Source: JBFMEX01 sp040752215 (GTDB lineage Bacteria; Pseudomonadota; Alphaproteobacteria; Rhizobiales; Hyphomicrobiaceae). Taken from it: 41,019 nt of DNA. The first letter of the stretch is position 1, and every line of letters begins with the position of its first letter. The stretch spans positions 1 to 41,019 of the forward strand of contig JBFMEX010000020.1 in the NCBI GenBank assembly GCA_040752215.1. Direction: 5' to 3'. The position numbers and the translations under genes are program-made. A model generated the notes under the pieces. That model saw nothing but the letters and a program-made list of their open reading frames with translations. It had not been told where the DNA came from and did no database searches. Positions 8,722-16,733 of this stretch are shown here, piece by piece.

Positions 8722-9846
8722 TCAACCTCCCGCGCCGAGATAGACACGGTGGAAGCGGTGGCCGAGCCGCGTCAGTACCTCGTAGCCGATGGTGCCGGCA
8801 GCCCGCCCGACGTCCTCGAGCGTCAGCGTGTCGCCGATCAGCTCGGCGAGATCGCCAACTTGCGGCGGCCGCGGCAGATCGGTCACGTCGACAGTGACGA
8901 GATCCATCGATACGCGACCGACGATCGGGCAGGGGATACCGTCGATCGCCACCCGGCCGCCCGCCTCGCCACTCGCCGCGCTGGCCTGACGCGGTACGCC
9001 GTCGGCATACCCGGCGGCAATTGTTGCGATACGGCTCGGCCGGGCGACGCGGTAGCTCGCGGCGTAGCCGACGGTCTGACCGGGCGCGACGTCGTGGACC
9101 TGCAGAATGCGTGCATGGACCGAGATCACCGGCGCCACCGGTGTCGTGCGTCCGACGCTCGCCTGGCCGCCGTAGAGCGCGTAGCCCGGGCGGACGAGGT
9201 CGTAATGGAAATCGGGCCCGAGCATCAGCCCGTCCGAAGCCGCGAGCGAGGCCGGGACGCTCGGCAGCAATGGGCGCAGCTGCTCGAACACGTCGCGCTG
9301 CTGCCGGCTCTTCGGCGAGGCGGGCTCGTCGGCACACGCGAGATGGCTCATCACGAGGCTGACCTGGAGCCGGTCGAGCAGGTGGCCGTCGGCGGCCAGC
9401 GCCCGCACCTCGCCGGCGCTCATGCCGAGCCGGTTGAGGCCGGTGTCGACGTGCAGTGCGGCCGGCCGCGTCTCGTCGTCGCCGTGGTGTCCGACCCAGT
9501 CGCACACCTCGGCGAGGCTCGACAGAACCGGGCGGGCATCGATGGCGGCCAACGCCTCCGCGCTCCCCGGCAGCAGCCCGTCGAGGACGTAGAGCGTCGC
9601 GCCCGGCAGCAACTGTCGGCAGGTCTCGGCCTCGGCCAGGGTGGCGACGAAGAACGTCCGGCAGCCGGCTGCCGCCAATGCCGGCGCGACACGGGTGACG
9701 CCGAGCCCATAGGCGTCGGCCTTCACCACCGCGGCGCACTCCGCCGGCCGCACGAGATCGGCGAGCGAACGCCAGTTGGCGGCGAGCGTGGCGAGATCGA
9801 TGCGGATGACGCCCGTCGCGCCGGCCGGGGCGTCGACCGGGCTCAC
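8722..9846 (-). CDS. alr: Alanine racemase
   Basis: Alr interconverts L- and D-alanine with PLP, supplying D-Ala for peptidoglycan. The 374-residue protein shows the PLP lysine Lys42 in V-V-K-A-D-A-Y-G-L-G, the barrel strands, the catalytic-tyrosine region V-G-Y-A-A-S-Y and the C-terminal V-S-M-D segment. The start is taken as GTG 9846, which overlaps the dnaB stop (GTGA) with GGAGAG seven bases upstream; an ATG-started frame further upstream lies wholly inside dnaB. It is translationally coupled to dnaB and followed closely by radA, the dnaB-alr-radA order I recall from alphaproteobacteria. Confidence 0.95.
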   Translation of the reverse strand: MSPVDAPAGATGVIRIDLATLAANWRSLADLVRPAECAAVVKADAYGLGVTRVAPALAAAGCRTFFVATLAEAETCRQLLPGATLYVLDGLLPGSAEALAAIDARPVLSSLAEVCDWVGHHGDDETRPAALHVDTGLNRLGMSAGEVRALAADGHLLDRLQVSLVMSHLACADEPASPKSRQQRDVFEQLRPLLPSVPASLAASDGLMLGPDFHYDLVRPGYALYGGQASVGRTTPVAPVISVHARILQVHDVAPGQTVGYAASYRVARPSRIATIAAGYADGVPRQASAASGEAGGRVAIDGIPCPIVGRVSMDLVTVDVTDLPRPPQVGDLAELIGDTLTLEDVGRAAGTIGYEVLTRLGHRFHRVYLGAGG

Positions 9847-11360
9847 GCGTAGCTCTCCGGCAGCTGGTAGTCGCGGGCGAGATTGCCGAAGCGGGTGAAC
9901 TGCGCCTCGAACGAGAGCGCGACCGTGCCGGTCGGGCCATGGCGCTGCTTGCCGATGATCACCTCGGCCTTGCCGTGCACCTGGGCCATCTCCTGCTGCC
10001 ACTTCAGCATGTCCTCGACATTCGACTCCGAGGGCTTCTTGCGCTCGACATAGTATTCCTCGCGGAATACGAACATCACCACGTCGGCATCCTGCTCGAT
10101 CGAGCCCGACTCGCGCAAGTCGGAGAGCTGCGGGCGCTTGTCGTCGCGCTGCTCGACCTGGCGCGAGAGCTGGGAGAGCGCGATGATCGGCACGTTGAGC
10201 TCTTTCGCCAGCGCCTTGAGCCCGGTCGTGATCTCCGACACCTCCTGGACGCGGCCCTCGCCGGTGCGCTTGTTGCCGGTCAGCAGCTGGAGGTAGTCGA
10301 CGACCAGGAGGCCGAGGCCCTTCTGGCGTTTCAGCTTGCGCGCCCGCGCGGCGAGCTGGGCGAGCGAGATGCCGCCGGTCTGGTCGATGTGCAGCGGGAT
10401 ATTGCTCATCTCTTGAGAGACCTGCACCAGCTTGGCGAACTCGCGCTCGTCGATCATGCCGCGGCGGATCTTCTCGCTCGAGATCTCGGACTGCTCGGAC
10501 AGGATGCGGGTGGCGAGTTGCTCGGCCGACATCTCGAGGCTGAAGAAGCCGACCACTGCGCCGTCGAGCACCTTGATGGTGCCGTCCGACTGCTGCTCGG
10601 TGCGGTAGCTCCGGGCGATGTTGTAGGCGATGTTGGTCGCGAGCGCGGTCTTGCCCATCGAGGGGCGGCCGGCGAGGATGATGAGGTCCGACGACTGCAG
10701 ACCCCCCATGCGGTTGTCGAGGTCGTTGAGCCCGGTGGCGAGGCCGGAGAGATGTCCGGCGCGCTGATAGGCGTTGTTGGCCATCTCGATGGCGTGCGTT
10801 AGCGCGGTGCCGAAGGCGAGGAAGCCCTGGCCGTACTTGCCTGTCTCGGCGAGCTCATAGAGACGCGATTCCGCCTCCTGGATCTGCTGCTCGGGTGGAA
10901 AGTCGACAGGGCTGTCGAAGGCCTGGTTGACCATGTCCTCGCCGATGCCGATCAGCGTGCGCCGGGTGGCGAGGTCGTAGACGGTGCGTCCGTAGTCGTG
11001 CGCGTTGATGATCGTCGTCGCGTTGGCGGCAAGGCGGCCGAGGTACTGCGGCACCGTCAGGTTGGAGTCGATCGGCTCGGCGTTCTCGAAGAATGTCCTC
11101 AACGTGATCGGCGTCGCCTGCTTGCCGGCCTGGATCAGCTTGCCGGCGATCTCGTAGATCTGCGCGTGCAGGGGATCGAAGAAGTGCAGCGGATCGAGGA
11201 ACGACGAGACGCGGTCGAGCGCCTCGTTGTTGACCAGGATGGCGCCGAGCAAAGCCTGCTCGGCCTCGATGTTGTGGGGCGGCCGGCGGAACGTGATCGG
11301 CGCCTCGGCGGCGGCCACGTCACGGAGCTTGTCGGCGGGGAGGAGGGCGGTGCTTTTCAT
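9843..11360 (-). CDS. dnaB: Replicative DNA helicase DnaB
   Basis: DnaB is the hexameric helicase of the replication fork. The 505-residue protein has the DnaB N-terminal helical domain (P-P-H-N-I-E-A-E-Q-A-L-L-G-A from residue 28), a linker, and the RecA-type C domain with Walker A G-R-P-S-M-G-K-T (231-238), Walker B L-L-V-V-D-Y-L-Q-L-L and the Q-L-S-R segment. There is no intein and no disruption. It begins the dnaB-alr-radA-cvpA-purF series after a 112-bp gap from the CFA-synthase-like gene. Confidence 0.97.
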   Translation of the reverse strand: MKSTALLPADKLRDVAAAEAPITFRRPPHNIEAEQALLGAILVNNEALDRVSSFLDPLHFFDPLHAQIYEIAGKLIQAGKQATPITLRTFFENAEPIDSNLTVPQYLGRLAANATTIINAHDYGRTVYDLATRRTLIGIGEDMVNQAFDSPVDFPPEQQIQEAESRLYELAETGKYGQGFLAFGTALTHAIEMANNAYQRAGHLSGLATGLNDLDNRMGGLQSSDLIILAGRPSMGKTALATNIAYNIARSYRTEQQSDGTIKVLDGAVVGFFSLEMSAEQLATRILSEQSEISSEKIRRGMIDEREFAKLVQVSQEMSNIPLHIDQTGGISLAQLAARARKLKRQKGLGLLVVDYLQLLTGNKRTGEGRVQEVSEITTGLKALAKELNVPIIALSQLSRQVEQRDDKRPQLSDLRESGSIEQDADVVMFVFREEYYVERKKPSESNVEDMLKWQQEMAQVHGKAEVIIGKQRHGPTGTVALSFEAQFTRFGNLARDYQLPESYA

Positions 11361-11472
11361 GGGCCGACACTACGCCCGCAGGCCGAGTCGCCTCCAGCCC
11401 CGCGATCCGCCCGCACGCGTGCCACTCCCCGCAATGCACACCGTCCCCAATTTGGCCTTGTGCGTGACCGAA

Positions 11473-12732
11473 TCAGAGGTGGCCCGGCGTCGCGTCCGCG
11501 ATGTGGGCCTCGGACTCGCTGCGAGCGAGGCGGCGCTCGGCTTGCAGCATATAGTCGCGGGTGAGCGGAAGCGTGTCGATGCGCTTGGCGAGCTGGATCT
11601 GGAACACCATCAGATTCTCATAGCGGAAGGCCGCCTCCGAGCCGGCGAGATAGAGCTCCCACATCCGGCAGAACTCGGCGCCGGCGATCGCTTCGGCCTC
11701 GGCTCGGCGGGCCAGGAAGCGCTCGCGCCAGGCCTTCAGCGTCTCGGCGTAGTGCAGCCTCAGCAACTCGATGTCGGTGACGATCAGGCCGGCGCGCTCG
11801 ATACCCGGCAGCACCTCCGACAGCGCCGGTATGTAGCCCCCGGGGAAGATGTACTTGGCGATGAACGGATTGGTGATGCCGCCCGCGTCGTCGGCGCGGC
11901 AGATGGCGTGCACCAGCGCGATCCCATCCTCGGCGAGCGCGCGATGGATGCTATCGAAATAGGCCTGGAAGTGCGGCGCGCCGACGTGCTCGAGCATGCC
12001 GACGGAGACGATGCGATCGTACGGCCCCGTGATGTCGCGATAGTCGCGTATCTCGAACCGCAGGCGGTCGCCGAGCCCTTCCGCCTCGGAACGTGCGCAC
12101 GCCGCCTCGGCCTGCGTCGCGCTGAGCGTGATGCCGTCGACAGCGACGTCGGCCGTGCGCGCGAGATAGCGGGCGAGCCCGCCCCAGCCGGAGCCGACGT
12201 CGAGCACCCGCTGCCCCGGAGCGAGCTGCAGCTTGGCGGCGATGTGGCGCATCTTGGCGCGTTGGGCGGCGGCAAGCGAGGTCGTGCCGTCGAAATAGGC
12301 GCAGGAGTACTGGCGCTCGGGATCGAGGAACAGATCGTAGATGCGCGGGTCGATGTCGTAGTGATGGCGCACGTTGCGCGCCGCGCGGCGGCGCGGGTTG
12401 AACTGGTCGAGACGTCGCTTGGCGCGCCGCGCCGCCTCCAGCGTCCGGCTCCAGCGTGGCAGGCCACCAGACGTCAAGTTGCGCATCAGGAGGGCGACGA
12501 GGCCATAGGCGTCGCCGTCGTCGATCTGAAGCCGACCCTGCATGTAGCCCTCGCCCAGCGCCAGCTCGGGGTCGAGCACCAGCTGGCGCTCGAGCCTTCG
12601 GTCGGCGAGTCGGATGGCGATCTGATCGCCCGTGCGGTCTCCATAGCGATGCATGCGCCCGGCGCTATCAACGACGACCAAGTCGCCGCTGCGAACGAGG
12701 CGGTCGAACGTCAGGTCGAGCGGTTTCCACAT
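11473..12732 (-). CDS. Cyclopropane-fatty-acyl-phospholipid synthase family methyltransferase
   Basis: This 419-residue SAM-dependent methyltransferase is of the CFA synthase family (Pfam CMAS). The N-terminal CFA-specific region is followed by H-H-Y-D-I-D (123-128), Y-S-C-A-Y-F (142-147), the SAM motif D-V-G-S-G-W-G-G-L (178-186) and the S-V-G-M-L-E-H-V-G segment. Members cyclopropanate or methylate unsaturated acyl chains of membrane phospholipids. ATG 12732 gives the expected N terminus and has GGAG about 13 nt upstream. It lies between rplI and dnaB, genes I recall as adjacent in relatives, so it looks like a local insertion. Whether it is the main CFA synthase or a paralogue cannot be told. 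Confidence 0.85.
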   Translation of the reverse strand: MWKPLDLTFDRLVRSGDLVVVDSAGRMHRYGDRTGDQIAIRLADRRLERQLVLDPELALGEGYMQGRLQIDDGDAYGLVALLMRNLTSGGLPRWSRTLEAARRAKRRLDQFNPRRRAARNVRHHYDIDPRIYDLFLDPERQYSCAYFDGTTSLAAAQRAKMRHIAAKLQLAPGQRVLDVGSGWGGLARYLARTADVAVDGITLSATQAEAACARSEAEGLGDRLRFEIRDYRDITGPYDRIVSVGMLEHVGAPHFQAYFDSIHRALAEDGIALVHAICRADDAGGITNPFIAKYIFPGGYIPALSEVLPGIERAGLIVTDIELLRLHYAETLKAWRERFLARRAEAEAIAGAEFCRMWELYLAGSEAAFRYENLMVFQIQLAKRIDTLPLTRDYMLQAERRLARSESEAHIADATPGHL

Positions 12733-12872
12733 GCGTGCGGCTCCGCAGTCGGACCCGTTGCCGGGCCGTGTTGCCCACCCCTCCGCGCGGCTCGTACTCA
12801 CGTTTGATCTAGGCATTCGGCGCACCATTTGGGAGGGGGGCGCGACGCCGACGCGAGCTTTGCAAGGTGCAG

Positions 12873-12900
12873 CGAGCGCCGGGCGTGGACCCGGCGCTCG
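12873..12900 (-). terminator. Hairpin after rplI
   Basis: An 11-bp perfect stem (CGAGCGCCGGG / CCCGGCGCTCG) with a 6-nt loop lies 40 bp after the rplI stop. No strong T-run follows, but the stem is very stable and marks the likely end of the rpsF-rplI transcript. Confidence 0.6.
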
Positions 12901-12939
12901 CGGAATGGCTCGGCACGGAACAGCAGACGACGTGAAGCC

Positions 12940-13518
12940 CTACGCCCCTTCCGCCTCGCCCTCGGGTGCCGCGCCGGCCTCGAACATAGCCTCGGCGTCG
13001 AAGGTCTCGAGCTCGAGCTTCTCCTCCTTGACGACGGTCACGTCCTCGCCGCGCGCCTGGCGCTGCGCCTCGTCCTCGGAGCGGGCGACGTTGAGCTTGA
13101 TGGCCACCACCACCTCGGGGTGCAGCGCGATGCGCGAGTCGTGTACGCCGAGGGTCTTGATCGGCTTGTCCATCAGCACCTGCCGGCGATCGATGGTGAA
13201 ACCGCCCGCCGTCACGACGTCGGCGATGTCGCGCGTCGACACCGAGCCGTAGAGCTGGCCGGTGTCGCCCGCCTGGCGAATGGCAATGAACGTCTGCCCG
13301 TCGAGCTTGGTCGCGACCGCCTCGGCCTCCTTCCTCTGCTCGAGGTTGTTGGCCTCGAGCTGGGCGCGCTGCGATTCGAACTTGGCGAGGTTGTCCTTGG
13401 TCGCGCGCAGTGCCTTCTTCTGCGGCAGGAGGAAGTTGCGGGCGTAGCCGTCCTTGACGGCGACGACGTCGCCCATCTGGCCGAGCTTGCCGATGCGCTG
13501 CAACAGAATGACTTGCAT
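12940..13518 (-). CDS. rplI: 50S ribosomal protein L9
   Basis: L9 binds 23S rRNA at the base of the L1 stalk. The 192-residue protein begins M-Q-V-I-L-L-Q-R-I-G-K-L-G-Q-M-G with the conserved V-K-D-G-Y-A-R-N-F-L-L-P signature, a long central helix and the C-terminal domain. The last ~40 residues are an acidic Ala/Glu-rich extension beyond the ~150-residue core, as often seen in alphaproteobacteria. AGGAG lies 8 nt before ATG 13518. It closes the S6-S18-DUF2232-L9 operon. Confidence 0.96.
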   Translation of the reverse strand: MQVILLQRIGKLGQMGDVVAVKDGYARNFLLPQKKALRATKDNLAKFESQRAQLEANNLEQRKEAEAVATKLDGQTFIAIRQAGDTGQLYGSVSTRDIADVVTAGGFTIDRRQVLMDKPIKTLGVHDSRIALHPEVVVAIKLNVARSEDEAQRQARGEDVTVVKEEKLELETFDAEAMFEAGAAPEGEAEGA

Positions 13519-13574
13519 GGGAGTTCTCCTTCTCGAGATGTCGATGTCCGGGCGGTATCTCCGGGGTTCTTGGA

Positions 13575-14591
13575 TCAGGTGACGGCCGGTGGCCCGCCAC
13601 CGGTCGGCGGCCGTGCACGGGCGCGGATCGGCACCAGGCTCTCGGCGAGGCCGAGGATTGCGATCATCAGTGAGATTGCGGTGTTCATGACCAGCAGCAC
13701 CACGTACAGCGTCACCAGCATGATCGAGCGCCAGTTCTGGCCGCGCGAGATGTAGTGAATTATGGCGAGGCCGAGCAGCACATAGGCGAGATAGAGGCTG
13801 CCAGCGAAGGCCGATCCGACAAGCCCCGGCACCCCGGGGACGAACGTCGAGCCGATGGCCAGCGCGAGCAGCAGCGGCGCGCCTCTGGGATAGCCGATCG
13901 CGGCGAGGTCGGGCCACGGCCGCGCGAGTCGTCCGGAGGCGAGCGTCACGAGCCCGGCGAGATAGAGATTGAGAAGCATCACGCTCATCAGCGTCATCGC
14001 CGCGGCTGCCGGCATGATGTAGACGGCGAGCTCGGAAAGATAGGCGATCTCCGCCTCGCCGAGCGGGGGTGCGTCCGCGGGCTGCGGCAGCTGCTCGGTC
14101 ACCAGCTTCTTGACCGCCGGCTCCAGCGCTGCCTTGAGCCCGGCCACGTCCTGGCCCAGCATCAGGAGCGCGCCGAGCACGACGAGCCCCCCGAGCAGCG
14201 CCGCGACGATGACCAGCCGGCCGGCCGGATACCACTCCACAAGGCTCGCGGCGGCCGGCGCCGGAGTGTCCAACTCGTCCGATGCGGCGGCGGTCGCCAC
14301 CACTGTTCGGCTGAGGAGTGCGAGGTAGGTCAGCACGACCGCGGGCAGGGCGGCGCTGACCGCGAACAGCAGGCCGGCAACGGGTGTCGCGAGCCCTCCG
14401 AGCGCGAGGAGCCCGGCACCGGAGCCGGCCGCAGCCGCCTGCCAGCCGAGCCCGAGCCCGGCGAGATAGATGGTGAACGGGGTCAGCAGGAACAGCGCCA
14501 GCTGCGCCAGCGGCGGGCCGGTGGTCGCGGAGACGAACACCACCGCCGACACGAGGCCTGCAGCCAGTCCGATGAGCAGGGATGATGGCAT
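13575..14591 (-). CDS. DUF2232 family integral membrane protein
   Basis: This protein of 338 residues has about eight hydrophobic segments and a proline/glycine-rich C terminus. It lies between rpsR and rplI, where alphaproteobacteria typically carry a DUF2232 membrane protein; the assignment rests on position and topology more than on a unique motif. Members are uncharacterised. It may sit in the ribosomal operon for growth-linked expression, but no mechanism is visible. Confidence 0.75.
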   Translation of the reverse strand: MPSSLLIGLAAGLVSAVVFVSATTGPPLAQLALFLLTPFTIYLAGLGLGWQAAAAGSGAGLLALGGLATPVAGLLFAVSAALPAVVLTYLALLSRTVVATAAASDELDTPAPAAASLVEWYPAGRLVIVAALLGGLVVLGALLMLGQDVAGLKAALEPAVKKLVTEQLPQPADAPPLGEAEIAYLSELAVYIMPAAAAMTLMSVMLLNLYLAGLVTLASGRLARPWPDLAAIGYPRGAPLLLALAIGSTFVPGVPGLVGSAFAGSLYLAYVLLGLAIIHYISRGQNWRSIMLVTLYVVLLVMNTAISLMIAILGLAESLVPIRARARPPTGGGPPAVT

Positions 14592-14700
14592 CTCGAGCTG
14601 TCCCGCGTCGCCGCGGTTAGAGACGGGAGGAGCCCCGTCCCAACCATGTCGCCGGCTCGAAGCCCCGCGCCGTGCCGGCGAGCCGGCGCGGGAGAGGGCA

Positions 14701-14949
14701 TTACCTCAGTACGTAGGGCAAGAGGCCGAGGAAGCGGGCGCGCTTGATCGCCTTGGCGAGCTCGCGCTGCTTCTTCGCCGACACCGCAGTGATACGGCTC
14801 GGCACGATCTTGCCGCGCTCGGAGATGTAGCGGCCGAGCAGGCGCACGTCCTTGAAGTCGATCTTCGGCGCGCTGTCGCCGGAGAACGGGCAGGTCTTGC
14901 GGCGGCGGTGGAACGGGCGGCGGGCCGCCATCTGCGGAACTTGCGTCAT
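14701..14949 (-). CDS. rpsR: 30S ribosomal protein S18
   Basis: S18 is a small 30S platform protein that pairs with S6. The 82-residue product has R-R-R-K-T-C-P-F, I-D-F-K-D-V-R-L-L, the R-Y-I-S-E-R-G-K-I-V-P-S-R-I-T signature and the terminal basic A-K-A-I-K-R-A-R helix. It starts 2 bp after the rpsF stop. Confidence 0.97.
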   Translation of the reverse strand: MTQVPQMAARRPFHRRRKTCPFSGDSAPKIDFKDVRLLGRYISERGKIVPSRITAVSAKKQRELAKAIKRARFLGLLPYVLR

Positions 14950-14951
14950 GA

Positions 14952-15518
14952 TCAGCCCTCCGATCCGGGATTGGTGTCACGCGGCGGGCGCGGCGGGCGG
15001 GGGCCACGCGGGGGCCCGTCACCGCCCTCGCGCGGCGGGCGCGAGCGAAACGTCGATCCGCCCTCGCGATCGCCACGCGGCTCGCGGTCGCCGCGACCCT
15101 CGCGATCGCCACGGAAGCCGCCGCCGCCACGCGGGCCGCCGCGGAAGCCGCCGCGCTCGCCGTCACGGTCGCCGCGGCCGCCGCGCTCGTCGCGGTCGGA
15201 CTTGCGCATCATCACCGAGGGCTCGCTCTCGTGTGCCTCGACCCGGACGGTGAGGAAACGAATGATGTCGGTCGAGATGCCCATGCGCCGCTCCATCTCC
15301 GCGACCGCGGCCGGCGGCGCATCGATGTTGAGCAGGGTGAAGTGGGCCTTGCGGTTCTTCTTGATCTTGAAGGCGAGCGGCTTGACGCCCCAGTACTCGC
15401 TCTTGGCGATCTTGCCACCACCCTCGGTGATGACGTCGGTGAATTCCTTGGTGAGTGTCTCGACCTGGGCGTTGGATACGTCCTGACGTGTCAGGAAGAC
15501 ATGCTCGTAGAGCGGCAT
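14952..15518 (-). CDS. rpsF: 30S ribosomal protein S6 with long Arg/Gly/Asp-rich tail
   Basis: S6 binds S18 and the central domain of 16S rRNA. Residues 1 to ~105 are the normal ferredoxin-like S6 fold (M-P-L-Y-E-H-V-F-L-T-R-Q-D, W-G-V-K-P-L-A-F-K-I-K-K). Residues ~108-188 are a low-complexity tail with repeated R-G-D-R/G-G-F-R-G/G-D-R-E units, then Pro/Arg. Many alphaproteobacterial S6 proteins have tails; this one is long at about 80 residues. The start at 15518 is preceded by AGAAAGG. It is first in the S6-S18-DUF2232-L9 operon behind a leader of about 190 nt. Confidence 0.96.
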   Translation of the reverse strand: MPLYEHVFLTRQDVSNAQVETLTKEFTDVITEGGGKIAKSEYWGVKPLAFKIKKNRKAHFTLLNIDAPPAAVAEMERRMGISTDIIRFLTVRVEAHESEPSVMMRKSDRDERGGRGDRDGERGGFRGGPRGGGGFRGDREGRGDREPRGDREGGSTFRSRPPREGGDGPPRGPRPPRPPRDTNPGSEG

Positions 15519-15705
15519 GCTTGGGCCTTTCTCGCTGGTTGCGGCGGATCGCCCGCCTGTTCCCCACCGCTCCGGCGCCTAGCCCCTCGTGGACCCCGCG
15601 AAAGGCCCATCAGGAAACCAAAAGAGCGAAGACACCGGGAGCCGGGCGCGAGCCCTGCCGCCACGCGGGCGGCCTCCCGTTCAGCCTCCGACCGAAGCGA
15701 GTGTG
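15519..15705 (-). other. Long 5' leader of the rpsF operon (candidate S6:S18 autoregulatory site)
   Basis: If transcription begins near 15705 from the promoter at 15711-15738, the leader is about 187 nt, long for a GC-rich genome. Leaders of rpsF operons in many bacteria hold an RNA structure that binds the S6:S18 complex. I could not fold this one, so the binding site itself is only a suggestion. Confidence 0.35.
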
Positions 15706-15710
15706 GGCGC

Positions 15711-15738
15711 GTTATACAGCAATTCCGCCGCTCGGCAA
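15711..15738 (-). promoter_or_regulatory. Candidate sigma-70 promoter of the rpsF operon
   Basis: On the minus strand, TTGCCG (15738-15733) and TATAAC (15716-15711) are separated by 16 bases. The TATAAC hexamer stands out against ~70% GC surroundings, and the position is right for a strong ribosomal-protein promoter. Confidence 0.6.
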
Positions 15739-15768
15739 GCGCCCGCCCCGCGGGCCGGAAAACGCGAC

Positions 15769-15804
15769 GCACCCCGGAGCCGGTGTCGCCGGGCCCCGGG
15801 GTGC
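15769..15804 (-). terminator. Candidate terminator after the CHAP-like gene
   Basis: GCACCCCGG (15769-15777) pairs perfectly with CCGGGGTGC (15796-15804). On the minus strand the stem is followed after a few bases by TTTT. It lies 18 bp past the stop of the CHAP-like gene and just upstream of the rpsF promoter, separating the two units. Confidence 0.6.
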
Positions 15805-15821
15805 GCTCGCCAAACTCGGGG

Positions 15822-16352
15822 TTAGACCCGGATGATGGCGCCGGCAATCGAGCGCGGGCGGGTGCGCACCGCGCCGCCGTCGTTGCCGGAGCGGATCAAC
15901 CAGCGGCCGTCGGCGGTCTGGCCGACGATCTCGCCGACGTGGTGGCGCCAGACCACCACGGCGCCGACCTGCGGCGCACCCGGCCGGCCGTAGTTGCGCC
16001 AGTTCCAGGCGACGTTGTACTCGGGCCCGCCGCCGCGCTGGGTCCGCATCCACCAGCCGCACCACTTACCAGGGCGGGGACCGGCGCTGTAACGGGTCTG
16101 CGGCTCGTAGACGCCGAGATAGCTGATCCCGGCCGGCCGGGAGAGCGAGGCGGTGCGCGTAGTGGAGCGACTGCGCGAGGCGGTCCGGCGGCTCCGCGAG
16201 GCGGTCTTGCGGCTCGCGCTGCGCTTGCCCTTGTAGCTCGCGGTCACATGGGCCTTGGCGTTGTAGCCGGATTTGTGCGGGCGAGCGTCGGCAGTTGTCG
16301 CCATCGGCACGAGCAGGAGCGCAGCCAGAATGGCCAAGAGATTAATGCGCAT
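15822..16352 (-). CDS. Small secreted CHAP/NlpC-like domain protein
   Basis: This 176-residue exported protein has a signal peptide at residues 1-23 (L-L-A-I-L-A-A-L-L-L-V-P then A-D-A). It continues with a Ser/Arg/Thr-rich basic spacer (about 43-71) and a C-terminal domain with Cys98 in K-W-C-G-W-W-M-R, His137/138 in W-R-H-H-V-G-E-I-V-G and N-D at 157-158. The Cys...His...Asn/Asp order and the V-G-A-V-V-V-W strand before the His fit the CHAP/NlpC-P60 papain-like fold, so it may be a small peptidoglycan amidase or a catalytically modest wall-binding protein. I recall similar unnamed rhizobial proteins. AAGGGGA lies upstream of ATG 16352. It is transcribed alone, divergent from fabD. Confidence 0.65.
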   Translation of the reverse strand: MRINLLAILAALLLVPMATTADARPHKSGYNAKAHVTASYKGKRSASRKTASRSRRTASRSRSTTRTASLSRPAGISYLGVYEPQTRYSAGPRPGKWCGWWMRTQRGGGPEYNVAWNWRNYGRPGAPQVGAVVVWRHHVGEIVGQTADGRWLIRSGNDGGAVRTRPRSIAGAIIRV

Positions 16353-16733
16353 GGTAAATTTCCCCTTAATCCTCGTCTTTTGCGGGGCTCAAACGCCGTC
16401 GGAACGTGGCCAAAAAATGGCAGCGCTCGCACATGCAACCTGGAGCGCGGTGTGACTGTCTGACCGAGGGAGCCGGAAAAATGCGCCCGGAATCAATGCC
16501 GGAGCCCCCACTGCGGGTGATCGGGCGGGCGAGCCGGCTGCGACAGTTGGGCCCGCCTGTCGCGACCATTGGCGGAGGTCTGCCGGCCCGCCCGGCATCC
16601 TCGGAAAGCGCGGCGCGCGGCGTCTCCGGGCCCGCTCGCGCCACGTCGTCACCCTTCGGACGGCGGCTTGACACTCGCCCCGGCCGCGTGGCTAAGACCG
16701 GTTCGCATCGTTCACCGCTCGAAGGCTCGCGGC
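16353..16733. other. Divergent intergenic region between the CHAP-like gene and fabD
   Basis: These 381 bp show no convincing gene. The fabD-proximal end holds a good sigma-70 promoter (16668-16698). A 7-bp inverted repeat GCGACAG/CTGTCGC (16540-16563, 10-nt loop) lies centrally and could be an operator or a structural hairpin. The CHAP-proximal 100 bp is relatively A/T-rich (runs of A near 16425), where that gene's promoter is expected, but no clear hexamers were assigned. Confidence 0.45.
16668..16698 (+). promoter_or_regulatory. fabD: Candidate fabD promoter
   Basis: A perfect -35 TTGACA (16668-16673) is followed after 18-19 bases by CTAAGA/TAAGAC (16692-16698). Transcription would begin about 30 nt before the fabD ATG. 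Confidence 0.6.
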
